Source of the DNA: Desulfovibrio piger
GTDB taxonomy: Bacteria > Desulfobacterota > Desulfovibrionia > Desulfovibrionales > Desulfovibrionaceae
DNA: 35,031 nucleotides
NCBI RefSeq assembly: GCF_900116045.1
Contig: NZ_LT630450.1
Span: 2,772,501-2,807,531, forward strand
Reading direction: 5' to 3'
The position numbers and the translations under genes were made by a program. Below, piece by piece: positions 1-10,097 of the stretch (position 1 is its first letter; each line of letters opens with the position of its first letter). Under the pieces are notes generated by a model. It saw nothing but the letters and a program-made list of their open reading frames with translations, was not told the origin of the DNA and made no database searches.

Positions 1-2353
<2,353 letters not shown>

Positions 2354-2542
2354 CGAAAAAACCTTCCATCCCTGTTTCAATATTTTGACAATGGCATCTC
2401 GGTTGTGTTGCCGCATTTCGGAGCAGATGTTCGAATGTGGCAAGGCGCATCAGCCGGGAGCGCAGGGAGTGGGCAAAGAAGCCCATGACCAGGCGCCCGG
2501 AGCCGTGCAACGCAGCCAGATTCGAAGAGATGCCCCGAAATT
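2354..2542 (+). other. 23S-5S internal transcribed spacer
   Basis: This spacer of about 190 bases separates 23S and 5S rRNA. I looked for a tRNA cloverleaf and found none; the GTTCGAAT near 2430 has no acceptor or anticodon arm around it. It probably contains rRNA-processing stems and nothing else that I can identify. Confidence 0.7.
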
Positions 2543-2660
2543 TCTTTGGTAGCCATAGAGGAGAGGGTACACCCGACCCCATTCCGAACTCGGAAGTTAA
2601 GCTCTCCATCGCCGATGATACTGCATAACGTCATGTGGGAAAGTAGGCCGCTGCCAAAGA
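2543..2660 (+). rRNA. rrf: 5S ribosomal RNA
   Basis: The 118-nucleotide 5S rRNA contains the hallmark block CCCATTCCGAACTCGGAAGT (around 2578-2597). Its ends pair as helix I: TCTTTGGTAGC at 2543-2553 with GCTGCCAAAGA at 2650-2660, one G-U pair included. It lies about 190 bases after the 23S gene and just before an intrinsic terminator, so it is the last gene of the rRNA operon. Confidence 0.95.
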
Positions 2661-2668
2661 TCGTTCGA

Positions 2669-2706
2669 GACCCCCTTGCCGCTTTCAGCGCGAGGGGGTC
2701 TTTTTT
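2669..2706 (+). terminator. Intrinsic terminator of the rRNA operon
   Basis: GACCCCCTTGC (2669-2679) pairs with GCGAGGGGGTC (2690-2700) with one G-U pair, and six T residues follow at 2701-2706. It lies 9 bases after the 5S gene. Confidence 0.9.
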
Positions 2707-2869
2707 GTATGGCGCGCCTCCGCGCGGCGCGCGCCTGCCCGATCCCCCAGCGGCCGGACCTCCCCTCCGCAATTTTGCCGCTCACCGGAGGGATGCATCA
2801 GACAAGCGTGCGCCTGCCCGGAGCCGGTCCTGTCAGGCCATTGGGGTACAAAAAATTGTCCTTTCGCTC

Positions 2870-2898
2870 TTGACGAGAGGTAGGGCCGTGCGTATGGT
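2870..2898 (+). promoter_or_regulatory. Sigma70-type promoter of the porin gene
   Basis: The -35 box TTGACG (2870-2875, 5 of 6 consensus bases) and the -10 box TATGGT (2893-2898, 4 of 6) are 17 bases apart. Predicted transcription starts near 2905, giving a leader of about 120 nucleotides before the porin start codon. Confidence 0.65.
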
Positions 2899-2903
2899 GG
2901 AGT

Positions 2904-2943
2904 AACAAAATTTGTACTCTTATGGGAAGTGTACAGTTTTGTT
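2904..2943 (+). promoter_or_regulatory. Inverted repeat at the 5' end of the porin leader
   Basis: AACAAAA (2904-2910) is complementary to TTTTGTT (2937-2943). Inside it, TGTAC (2913-2917) is complementary to GTACA (2931-2935), leaving a 13-base loop. Because it begins almost at the predicted transcription start, it could be an mRNA-stabilising 5' hairpin or an operator; the sequence does not decide between them. Confidence 0.4.
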
Positions 2944-3027
2944 GGAATCTGGCTGGTGAGGCTGCCCTGGGGAGGAACGCCCCACATCAGGGCCAGAAAA
3001 TTTCTCTCAGGAAGGAAGGTTTTTATC

Positions 3028-4578
3028 ATGAAAAAGCTGATGACCCTCGCTCTTGCTGCGGGCATGCTGCTGGGCGCCGCCACCGGTGCCAGCGCCATTG
3101 ATTTCAAGGCCAAAGGCCAGTGGCTGATGGGTTTTGCCGCCGGCGACGGCGCTCTTGTGAGCCACAAGAAGCTTGACAAGGCGAGTAACCACAATAAGGC
3201 TGCCGACACCGACGATACCTTCAGCGCCATGCAGCGTCTGCGCCTGCAGTTGGATGCCGTGGCTTCCGAATCCCTGTCCGGTACCGTGTACTTTGAAATT
3301 GGTGACACTACGTGGGGCCAGAATTCCTCCGGCGGCGCCCTGGGCGCTGACTCCAACAGCGTCGTGGAGCTGAAAAATGCCTACATCGACTGGATGGTGC
3401 CCAATACTGCCCTCAAGTTCCGCATGGGTATCCAGACTATCACCATGCCCAACGTGGCCGGTGGTTCCGCCGTGCTGGATGACGATGCCGCCGGTATCGT
3501 GGCCAACTACCAGTTCAATGAAAACGTGGGCCTGACCGCTGTGTGGGCCCGCCTGTTCAATGATAACTGGAACAGCGCCTCCACGCGTTGGGATGCCGCT
3601 TCTGATGACGCCAACTACCACGATAATGTGGATATGTTCGCTCTCATGCTGCCCCTGACCTTTGACGGCGTGAAGGTGACCCCCTGGGCCATGTACGGCA
3701 TGATCGGTGCCAATTCCTGGGATGCCATCGACCATGATATGCACAAGGGCAGCTATCCTGCCTACAGCCTGCGTCCCTATCCGCTGGCCTACAATGGCGG
3801 CACTTTTGATACCGACAAGGCTTATGGTTCCGCCTTCTGGGCCGGTCTGCCCATTTCCGTCACGGCTTTCGATCCGCTGAACATCGAGCTGGACATCAAC
3901 TACGGCTATATCGAATCCATGGGTCGTTACAAGGCCGAGCGCTTTGATGGTAGCAACACCTTCCGCATGGGCGACACCAAGCGTGAAGGCTGGCTGGTCA
4001 AGGCCCTGGTGGAATACAAGATGGATTGGGGTACCCCCGGCATCTTCGGCTGGTACTCCTCCGGTGACGACGGCAACGTCAAGAACGGTTCCGAGCGTAT
4101 GCCTACCATCTCCGGTTGCGGCAACTTCATGTCCTTCATGGGCGATGCCAACTACGGCTGGGGCGACAGTCGTCTGTATGACCGCAACCTGACCTATGCC
4201 GGCACCTGGGGCGTGGGCCTGCGTATCCACGACATGAGCTTCGTGGAAGACCTGAAGCACTCCTTCCGTGTGGCCTACTGGGGCGGTACCAACAGCCCGT
4301 CCATGGCCAAGTATGTGGGCAACTCCTGGGGCTGGAACGGCAGCGCTGATGGTGCTTACGGTACCCCCGAAGGTCCGTATCTGACCACCAACGACGGTCT
4401 GCTGGAATTCAACCTGGTCAACAGCTACCAGATCTACGAAAATCTGGAAGCCAACCTGGAACTGGGCTACATCGTGAACATGGTTGACGACGACACCTGG
4501 AAGCGCAGCTACCGTTCCGATTCCTACAAGAAGCAGGATGCCTGGAAGGCCCAGCTGATCTTCGCTTACAGCTTCTAG
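3028..4578 (+). CDS. Outer-membrane porin, Desulfovibrio homotrimeric type
   Basis: The 516-residue protein is a general diffusion porin of the outer membrane, by family resemblance to the trimeric porins abundant in Desulfovibrio. A typical signal peptide spans residues 1-23 and ends in ASA, giving a mature start IDFKAKGQW. The rest is rich in Gly, Asn, Asp, Trp and Tyr with alternating strands, and the C-terminus (FAYSF) ends in the aromatic residue that barrel proteins use for BAM recognition. I chose the ATG at 3028 because GGAAGGAAGG sits at 3010-3019 and the signal peptide starts there; an in-frame ATG at 2929 lies inside the leader. It is a single-gene unit with its own promoter and terminator directly after the rRNA operon, and probably strongly expressed. 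Substrate preference cannot be read from the sequence. Confidence 0.9.
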   Translation: MKKLMTLALAAGMLLGAATGASAIDFKAKGQWLMGFAAGDGALVSHKKLDKASNHNKAADTDDTFSAMQRLRLQLDAVASESLSGTVYFEIGDTTWGQNSSGGALGADSNSVVELKNAYIDWMVPNTALKFRMGIQTITMPNVAGGSAVLDDDAAGIVANYQFNENVGLTAVWARLFNDNWNSASTRWDAASDDANYHDNVDMFALMLPLTFDGVKVTPWAMYGMIGANSWDAIDHDMHKGSYPAYSLRPYPLAYNGGTFDTDKAYGSAFWAGLPISVTAFDPLNIELDINYGYIESMGRYKAERFDGSNTFRMGDTKREGWLVKALVEYKMDWGTPGIFGWYSSGDDGNVKNGSERMPTISGCGNFMSFMGDANYGWGDSRLYDRNLTYAGTWGVGLRIHDMSFVEDLKHSFRVAYWGGTNSPSMAKYVGNSWGWNGSADGAYGTPEGPYLTTNDGLLEFNLVNSYQIYENLEANLELGYIVNMVDDDTWKRSYRSDSYKKQDAWKAQLIFAYSF

Positions 4579-4601
4579 TCGTTACGACCGGAATGCTTTC
4601 C

Positions 4602-4625
4602 AAGGGGGGCGCAAGCCCCCCTTTT
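4602..4625 (+). terminator. Intrinsic terminator after the porin gene
   Basis: AAGGGGGGC (4602-4610) pairs with GCCCCCCTT (4615-4623) around a GCAA tetraloop, and the T run covers 4622-4625. It lies 23 bases after the porin stop codon. Confidence 0.85.
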
Positions 4626-5015
4626 GCATTATGGCGTTAGCCTGTTCGCACCTGGCAGGCGCGAAGCGGGACAGGCCCTGCCTCAGGCTGGTGTTTTTGA
4701 TACCGGCGCGGGCATCTTTCCGGGCGGAGCCATGCCTACCGGTGGCGCCCTGTTGCGGATGCCGCCCCTTGCCGGGGCCCTTTCCGGCCCGGGGCTGTCC
4801 TCTCCGGCATGCGGCGGCCCCTTGCCTTGCCCCTGCCGACCGCCTATGCTGGGCCGCCAAGCGGGGACTGTCCCTGTCCGCCGGTTCCCCGTCTGCTTTT
4901 TCGAAGAGGGCCGTTCCCCCACTGCACATCATCGTGTCTGACGGAGCCCGCCGGAAGGGCGTGCCCTGTTCCTGCCGTTGGGGGAGGACAGGCTCCGTTT
5001 CCTGCACGAGGTCCC
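4626..5015 (+). other. Intergenic stretch before priA, no gene seen
   Basis: About 390 GC-rich bases separate the porin terminator from priA. Several frames are open across it because of the base composition, but none has a ribosome-binding site or a recognisable product. I saw no clear promoter, although the priA promoter must lie here. Confidence 0.5.
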
Positions 5016-7352
5016 ATGTTCGCCCGTATCGCCCTGCTGTCCGCGCCTTACAGTACCCTGACCTATGTCCTGCCGGATATCTTCCCGAAGACGTTCTGGC
5101 AGGAAGGTTTGCGCATGGCCATCCCCCTGGGGCGGGGGGCGTTGCGGGCGGGCATCATCCTGGAATGCCGGGAGCACAGCGATCTTCCTGACGGGGTCAC
5201 CTGCAGGGAGGCGGTCTGGCCGCTGGAGACCGTTCCCCTGCTTTCGGAAGAGGTCAGGGCCCTGGCACGGGATCTGGCCATCCGGCAGGGGCTGGAGCCG
5301 GGGAGGGTGCTGGGGCATGTCTTGCCGCAGGGCTTGCGCCAGGTGGGGCTGCGTATCCGCTGGCTGGCTGCGGACAAGGATTTTTCCTGCACCGTGAAAG
5401 AGACCGGAGAGCTGGCGCCTGAGCTGCGCCGGGCTCTGGCCGCGGCCCTGTGCCGGGGCGAGGCCCGGCTCCTGCCACCGGGCCGGGATGCCGCCGGTGA
5501 GGAGATGTGTCTGCTGCGGGTGGATCCGCCCTGGCCGGTACGGCCGCAGGCCATACGGCAGCGCGAGATTCTGGAATATCTGCATGAACGGGGACAGGTC
5601 AGCCGCCGTCAACTGGCGCGGGAGCTGGGCACGGGCAGTGCTCCGGCCCTGCGTTCCCTGCTTCATGCCGGCCTGGTGGCCCTGCGGCACGCCGATGCCG
5701 ATGAGCCCGCCGATGACCTGCTCCCGCCCGCGCCCCGTGCCTTTGCCCTTACGGCGGACCAGCAGCGGGCGCTGGAGGCCCTGCGCGCCGCCCTGGAGGC
5801 GGAGCGGCCCGCCTCGGTCCTGCTGTTCGGCGTGACCGGCAGCGGCAAGACGGCCGTCTATCTGGAGCTGATCCGCCACTGCACAGGACGGGGCAAGAGC
5901 GTCCTCCTGCTGGCCCCTGAAGTGGCCCTGGCCTGCAAATTGCGCCGGGATGCCGCCTGCGTCCTGCCCCATGTCCCCCTGTTTTTCTACCACGGTTACC
6001 AGACTTCGGCGCGCCGTGAGGAGATCTTTCGCCGCCTTGCCGCCCGGCAGGAGCCCTGCCTCGTGGTGGGGACACGTTCCGCGCTTTTCCTGCCCGTGCC
6101 CGAGCTGGGCTGTGTCATCCTGGACGAGGAACACGACAGCTCGTTCAAACAGGACGAGTCCCTGCCCTATCAGGCCAAGGAGCTGGCCTGGTCCCGTATC
6201 GCACGGCAGCGCGGCCTGCTGGTGCTGGGGTCGGCCACACCGGACATCAAGACGTTCCATGCGGCCAGCCAGGGACAGATAGATCTCCTGCGCCTGCCGG
6301 AGAGGGTAGGGGGGCGCCCCCTGCCGCCGGTGGAACTGGTGGATACCAGCGGGCTGGCCGGGGAAGGCCTGCTGGCCGCCCGCAGCGAGCAGGCCCTGCG
6401 GGAAGTGCTGCAACGCGGGGAGCAGGCCGTGGTCCTGCTGAACCGGCGCGGCTACGCGCCCCTGCTGTACTGCCTGGACTGCAAGGAGACCGTCAGCTGT
6501 CCGCATTGCCACATCGCCCTGACTTATCACAAGGGACGGGGGAGGCTCGTCTGCCACTACTGTGGCTATGCCATCCCCTTTCCCAGTCCCTGCCCGCAGT
6601 GCAGGAGCATGAATTTCTTGCCCATGGGGGAAGGCACTGAAAGGCTGGAAGAGCACCTGTCCACGCTGGCCGGACAGCCTGTGCTGCGGCTGGACCGGGA
6701 CACTACCCGGCGTCCCGGGCGCATGGAAGAGATACTGGCGGCCTTTGCCCGGCATGAGTCCCCCATCCTTGTGGGCACCCAGATGCTTTCCAAGGGCCAC
6801 CATTTCCCCGACGTGACCCTGGCCATCGTGGCGGACGGCGACCTGGGCCTCAATCTGCCGGACTACAGGGCAGCGGAGCGTTCCTTCCAGCTGCTGGTCC
6901 AGTCCGCGGGCCGGGCCGGTCGCGGGGAGAAACCGGGCAGGGTGCTGATACAGACCCGCAATACCAGCCATTACTGCTGGCAATATGTCCAGCGCGGTGA
7001 CTACGAAGGCTTTTATGCCGCCGAGCTGGCCCGGCGGCGGCAATACGGCTATCCTCCTTTCGTGCGCCTTGCCCTGCTGCGCATCTCCTTTCCTGCCGAA
7101 GATCCCGCCGGTGCGGCGGCGCTGGGCGAACTGGCCCGGCTGCTGCAGGCCAGGGCCCGGGAGCTGGGGCTGCGCCTGCTGGGCCCCATCCCCGCGCCGC
7201 TGGCCATGCTGCGGGGGCGCAGGCGTTTTTCCTGCCTCATCAAAAGTGCGGACTGGCAGTCGGTCAGGGCGCTGTACCATGAGGCCTCCCGGCAGCAATG
7301 TGCCCGTCGGCTGCGGCTTTTCCTTGACCTTGACCCTGTCAATATGCTTTAA
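5016..7352 (+). CDS. priA: Primosomal protein N', replication-restart helicase PriA
   Basis: The 778-residue 3'-to-5' DNA helicase recognises stalled forks and D-loops and reloads the replicative helicase. An N-terminal DNA-binding region (MFARIALLSAPYSTLTYVLP) is followed by a superfamily 2 helicase core with Walker A GVTGSGKT near residue 272 and Walker B DEEH near 370. The paired zinc-binding cysteines typical of PriA follow near 485-530 (CLDC, CPHC, CHYC, CPQC), then a C-terminal domain. The length fits the family. I chose the ATG at 5016, preceded by GAGG at 5008-5011, because the family N-terminus begins there; the open frame extends upstream to 4809 without homology. It stands alone between outer-membrane protein genes. 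Confidence 0.95.
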   Translation: MFARIALLSAPYSTLTYVLPDIFPKTFWQEGLRMAIPLGRGALRAGIILECREHSDLPDGVTCREAVWPLETVPLLSEEVRALARDLAIRQGLEPGRVLGHVLPQGLRQVGLRIRWLAADKDFSCTVKETGELAPELRRALAAALCRGEARLLPPGRDAAGEEMCLLRVDPPWPVRPQAIRQREILEYLHERGQVSRRQLARELGTGSAPALRSLLHAGLVALRHADADEPADDLLPPAPRAFALTADQQRALEALRAALEAERPASVLLFGVTGSGKTAVYLELIRHCTGRGKSVLLLAPEVALACKLRRDAACVLPHVPLFFYHGYQTSARREEIFRRLAARQEPCLVVGTRSALFLPVPELGCVILDEEHDSSFKQDESLPYQAKELAWSRIARQRGLLVLGSATPDIKTFHAASQGQIDLLRLPERVGGRPLPPVELVDTSGLAGEGLLAARSEQALREVLQRGEQAVVLLNRRGYAPLLYCLDCKETVSCPHCHIALTYHKGRGRLVCHYCGYAIPFPSPCPQCRSMNFLPMGEGTERLEEHLSTLAGQPVLRLDRDTTRRPGRMEEILAAFARHESPILVGTQMLSKGHHFPDVTLAIVADGDLGLNLPDYRAAERSFQLLVQSAGRAGRGEKPGRVLIQTRNTSHYCWQYVQRGDYEGFYAAELARRRQYGYPPFVRLALLRISFPAEDPAGAAALGELARLLQARARELGLRLLGPIPAPLAMLRGRRRFSCLIKSADWQSVRALYHEASRQQCARRLRLFLDLDPVNML

Positions 7353-7370
7353 TTTTTCGGTTTATTTTTT

Positions 7371-7390
7371 CCCGCAGGCGGGATCTTTTT
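7371..7390 (+). terminator. Possible weak terminator after priA
   Basis: CCCG (7371-7374) pairs with CGGG (7379-7382), followed by ATC and five T residues (7386-7390). The stem is short, so this is tentative. Confidence 0.35.
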
Positions 7391-7550
7391 ACTGGGGAAA
7401 GCCCTGTGGTGCCTGCCCCGGCATTTTTGCGGCCTTTGACCGGCCCTGATGCCGGAGCGGACGGTATGCCTCATAACCGGGCACGGCAGAGCAGGAGTCA
7501 GTACCGGGCGGCAAGCGTTTGTCCGGTGCTTCACGGTCAAGGGAGGAAGA

Positions 7551-8819
7551 ATGAAAGCTTTGCGCGTGGTGGCCCTGTGGATGGCCCTGGTCCTGGGAGT
7601 GGCGTCGTCCGCCATGGCTGAAGGTTTTGCACTGACCGAGTGGAGCGCACGCGGTCTGGGTCTGGCCAGCGGCATGGTGGGCCGTGCCGACGATGTGTCG
7701 GCCATCGCCTATAACGCGGCCGGCATCACCCAGCTGCCCGGCGTTCAGGTCATGGGCGGTATGGGCCTTATCGCTCCCATGGGGACCCTCTCGCTGGATA
7801 CGACGTACGGCAAGCAGGAGACCACCACCAAGCCCGCTGTGTGGGCCATGCCGCACGCGTATGCCAGCTGGCAGCTCAACGACAGCCTGTGGCTGGGCCT
7901 GGGCGTGTTCTCGCGCTTCGGTCTGGGCAACAGCTATGACCAGAACTGGACCGGCCGCTACAATCTGTACAGCGTCAACCTGCAGACCATCTCCGCCGTG
8001 CCCACCCTGGCCTGGAAGATCAATGACATATTCTCCGTGTCCGCCGGTCTGGAGATCATGAACATCAACCTGACCACGGAGCAGAAGTTTCCTACACCGT
8101 TGCCGGGCATGGCAGGCAATCCGGCTTTTGACAATGATATTGAAGTCCAGGGCTCCGGCTGGGGCGTGGGAGGGCACTTCGGCCTGCATGCCCGCCTGAA
8201 CGATGAGTGGTCCATCGGCCTGGCCTACAAGACCCAGGTAACGGCCAATGTCTATGGTGAGGCCAAGTATGAGGGGGGACTGAAGCGGAGCGGGATGAAA
8301 GAGTTTCAGGATGCAGATGCCCACGGTACCGTGCAGCTGCCCGATTCCCTGGCCCTGGGCGTGGCCTACAAGCCCCTGGACAATCTGAGCTTCGAAGTGG
8401 GCGCTGTCTGGACCCGCTGGTCCACCTACAATTCCCTGAACATCTACATGGATAACGGCTCGAATTCCATCAGCCACAAGAACTGGAGCGACGGCTGGAA
8501 CTTCAATGCCAGCGTGGAATACAAGCCCCTGGACTGGTGGAGCCTGCGTGCCGGTTTCTGGTACGAGACCCCGGTCATCAACGAAGACCATTCCGACTTC
8601 ATGGTGCCGTCCAACGGCCGCACGGCCCTGACCCTGGGCACGGGCGTGGAATGGAACGATTTCACCATCGACTTCGCCTACTGTCACATGTGGATCAATC
8701 CCACCAGCTATGACGATACGGACGGACATGGCATCCTCGACAGCGGCTATATCACAGGCGGCAACTCCAAGAACACCGTGGCCAACATCTATATGCTGAG
8801 CTTCGGATACAAGTTCTAG
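7551..8819 (+). CDS. FadL/OmpP1/TodX-family outer-membrane transport protein
   Basis: The 422-residue beta-barrel is predicted to move hydrophobic compounds across the outer membrane, as FadL does for long-chain fatty acids and TodX for aromatics. The signal peptide covers residues 1-24 (ends SAMA). The mature N-terminus shows the family signature: GFALTEWSARGLGLASGMVGR followed by ADDVSAIAYNAAG, where most members have NPAG. The protein ends in aromatic-rich strands (LSFGYKF). The start ATG at 7551 has GGGAGGA at 7541-7547; the frame is open further upstream, but the signal peptide fixes this start. It is a single gene between priA and a strong terminator. Substrate is unknown, so I give no gene symbol. 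Confidence 0.88.
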   Translation: MKALRVVALWMALVLGVASSAMAEGFALTEWSARGLGLASGMVGRADDVSAIAYNAAGITQLPGVQVMGGMGLIAPMGTLSLDTTYGKQETTTKPAVWAMPHAYASWQLNDSLWLGLGVFSRFGLGNSYDQNWTGRYNLYSVNLQTISAVPTLAWKINDIFSVSAGLEIMNINLTTEQKFPTPLPGMAGNPAFDNDIEVQGSGWGVGGHFGLHARLNDEWSIGLAYKTQVTANVYGEAKYEGGLKRSGMKEFQDADAHGTVQLPDSLALGVAYKPLDNLSFEVGAVWTRWSTYNSLNIYMDNGSNSISHKNWSDGWNFNASVEYKPLDWWSLRAGFWYETPVINEDHSDFMVPSNGRTALTLGTGVEWNDFTIDFAYCHMWINPTSYDDTDGHGILDSGYITGGNSKNTVANIYMLSFGYKF

Positions 8820-8842
8820 TTCCCTTTCCTGGCAGATCTTCG

Positions 8843-8872
8843 GGCGCCGTCCGCGGGGCGGCGCCTTTTTTT
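8843..8872 (+). terminator. Intrinsic terminator after the FadL-family gene
   Basis: GGCGCCG (8843-8849) pairs with CGGCGCC (8859-8865), followed by seven T residues (8866-8872). Confidence 0.88.
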
Positions 8873-8892
8873 GTGTCCGCGGCACAGACCAT

Positions 8893-8921
8893 TTGACCGG
8901 CAGCTAGAAAGTCTCTATAGT
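8893..8921 (+). promoter_or_regulatory. Strong sigma70-type promoter of the first small barrel gene
   Basis: TTGACC (8893-8898) and TATAGT (8916-8921) are 17 bases apart, each matching 5 of 6 consensus bases. The nonamer AGAAAGTCT occurs in the spacer (8906-8914) and again just after the -10 box (8930-8938), one copy every 24 bases, which could be an operator pair. Confidence 0.75.
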
Positions 8922-8997
8922 CCCGTTTGAGAAAGTCTAAACTTTACCCGCCTGAACAGGCCCTGCTCTGCAGGAAACATCTCTTTGGAGGAGAGCA

Positions 8998-9654
8998 ATG
9001 AAACGCACCATCCTTGCACTGGCCCTGCTGATGGCTCTGGTCCTGCCCGGCATGGCCAAGGCCGAAGGTACCGGCATGTACCTGGCTCCCAAGTTCCTGA
9101 TGACCATTCAGGAAACCGGCACCATCGAACGCTCCGGAATGGGCGGCGTGGACGAATACTCCCAGTTCACCCTGGGCGGCGCCCTGGCGGCCGGTTACGA
9201 CTTCTGGCCCCAGTATCTGGTGCCCCTGCGTGTGGAACTGGAATACGCCCTGCGCGGCAACAGCGAAAAAAGCTGGGGCAGCAACTGGGGCAGCGTGGAC
9301 TGCACCTGGAACAGCTCCACCCTGTTCGCCAACCTCTACTATGATTTCCGCAATGACAGCGCCTTCGTGCCTTACATCGGCGCCGGTATCGGCCTGTCCT
9401 TCAACTACCTGGGCTTTGACCTGCACCGTGACGGCAGCGCCGTTTCCCGTGATGAAAGCACCACCAACTTCGCCTGGAACGTGGGCGCCGGTGTGGCGTA
9501 CAACGTGAACGATGCCCTGTACATCGACGCCGCCTACCGTTATGTGGACCTGGGCTACACCGAAGCCAGCGGTGCCCTGAACGGCGATCAGATCAAGGTG
9601 GGCAGCCGTCCTTACAACCACGAATTCATGCTGGGCCTGCGCTTCGCCTTCTAG
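8998..9654 (+). CDS. Small outer-membrane beta-barrel protein (paralog 1)
   Basis: The 218-residue protein has a signal peptide (residues 1-22, ending AKA) and the layout of an 8-stranded Opa/OmpX-like barrel (OMP_b-brl type). Strands are Gly/Tyr/Phe-rich, with AYRYVDLGY near residue 180 and a C-terminal FMLGLRFAF ending in Phe. GGAGGAG at 8987-8993 supports the start. It is the closest relative of the next gene; both share GTGMYLAPKFLM, YSQFTLGGALA, EYALRGNSEKSW, STNFAWNVGAGVAY and NHEFMLGLR. It is a single-gene unit with its own promoter and terminator. Role (adhesion, immune evasion, envelope stability) cannot be read from the sequence. Confidence 0.88.
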   Translation: MKRTILALALLMALVLPGMAKAEGTGMYLAPKFLMTIQETGTIERSGMGGVDEYSQFTLGGALAAGYDFWPQYLVPLRVELEYALRGNSEKSWGSNWGSVDCTWNSSTLFANLYYDFRNDSAFVPYIGAGIGLSFNYLGFDLHRDGSAVSRDESTTNFAWNVGAGVAYNVNDALYIDAAYRYVDLGYTEASGALNGDQIKVGSRPYNHEFMLGLRFAF

Positions 9655-9670
9655 GGCGCATCACCCGCGA

Positions 9671-9710
9671 AACAAAAAAGGCCGCTTCCCCGGGAGCGGC
9701 CTTTTTTGTT
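9671..9710 (+). terminator. Bidirectional intrinsic terminator after paralog 1
   Basis: A perfect 16-base-pair stem is formed by 9671-9686 (AACAAAAAAGGCCGCT) and 9695-9710 (AGCGGCCTTTTTTGTT). The A run on one side and the T run on the other make it usable on either strand. Confidence 0.93.
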
Positions 9711-9829
9711 CCGCTTCGCTCTTAATAATAGTAAAAAAGTATTATTGGGCATCCGGGACGAAAGGGAGCAGGGATACCTCCTGGAGGAGATACGAGCGCC
9801 ATTGATGCCGTGATCTGAGTCCTTGTGAT

Positions 9830-9839
9830 AAAAAAAAAA
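9830..9839 (+). repeat. Homopolymeric A10 tract
   Basis: Ten consecutive A residues lie between the two small barrel genes, about 260 bases before the second start codon. Tracts of this length are prone to slippage. Whether this one alters expression cannot be judged from one sequence. Confidence 0.9.
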
Positions 9840-9864
9840 CATAAGAGTCCTTTTCCCGGGAATG

Positions 9865-9876
9865 ATGACATGTCAT
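9865..9876. promoter_or_regulatory. 12-bp perfect palindrome, candidate operator
   Basis: ATGACATGTCAT is perfectly self-complementary with no spacer. I cannot assign a regulator family to it. Confidence 0.45.
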
Positions 9877-9957
9877 GCAGTATCAGCCACTGTGGTGACG
9901 GGTTTTGTTCCTGTGGCGGAAGCGTATCCTGAAAGAAGCATGCAATGAAAAATAAAT

Positions 9958-9980
9958 ATATTTCATATGTTATGAAATAT
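9958..9980. promoter_or_regulatory. 23-bp inverted repeat, candidate operator
   Basis: ATATTTCATA (9958-9967) and TATGAAATAT (9971-9980) are perfect reverse complements separated by TGT. Length, symmetry and position about 120-140 bases upstream of a start codon fit a dimeric repressor or activator site. It does not match a Desulfovibrio regulator motif that I can recall with confidence. Confidence 0.55.
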
Positions 9981-9985
9981 GGCAT

Positions 9986-9999
9986 AGAATAATTATTCT
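9986..9999. promoter_or_regulatory. 14-bp perfect palindrome overlapping a -10-like box
   Basis: AGAATAATTATTCT is perfectly self-complementary. It lies 5 bases after the 23-bp repeat and overlaps TAGAAT (9985-9990), so a protein bound here would block or reposition polymerase. Its AT-rich core is reminiscent of Fur/PerR boxes, but the half-site spacing (7-0-7) is not their usual 7-1-7. Confidence 0.5.
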
Positions 10000-10097
10000 T
10001 GAAAATATCGCTTCTCCTTGCTAGAGAGGAACATCCCGAATGCTGCCTGCTCCCACGGACAGCGGCAGCCAACTTCCCAAAGAAAGGAGAAAACCTG

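Larger units (their letters stand above)
9711..10097 (+). promoter_or_regulatory. AT-rich, palindrome-rich spacer upstream of the second small barrel gene
   Basis: This spacer of about 390 bases is far more AT-rich than its surroundings, especially 9720-9745, 9826-9850 and 9940-10015. No coding frame in it looks real. It holds an inverted repeat AATAATA/TATTATT (9724-9730, 9740-9746), a run of ten A residues, TTCCCGGGAA (9853-9862), and three longer palindromes listed separately. The promoter of the next gene must lie here. A -10-like TAGAAT at 9985-9990 overlaps the last palindrome, but no convincing -35 accompanies it. Confidence 0.6.

Noticed and set aside
2354..2542. tRNA gene in the 23S-5S spacer
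   Set aside because: Only a T-loop-like GTTCGAAT is present; no acceptor, D or anticodon arm can be folded around it.
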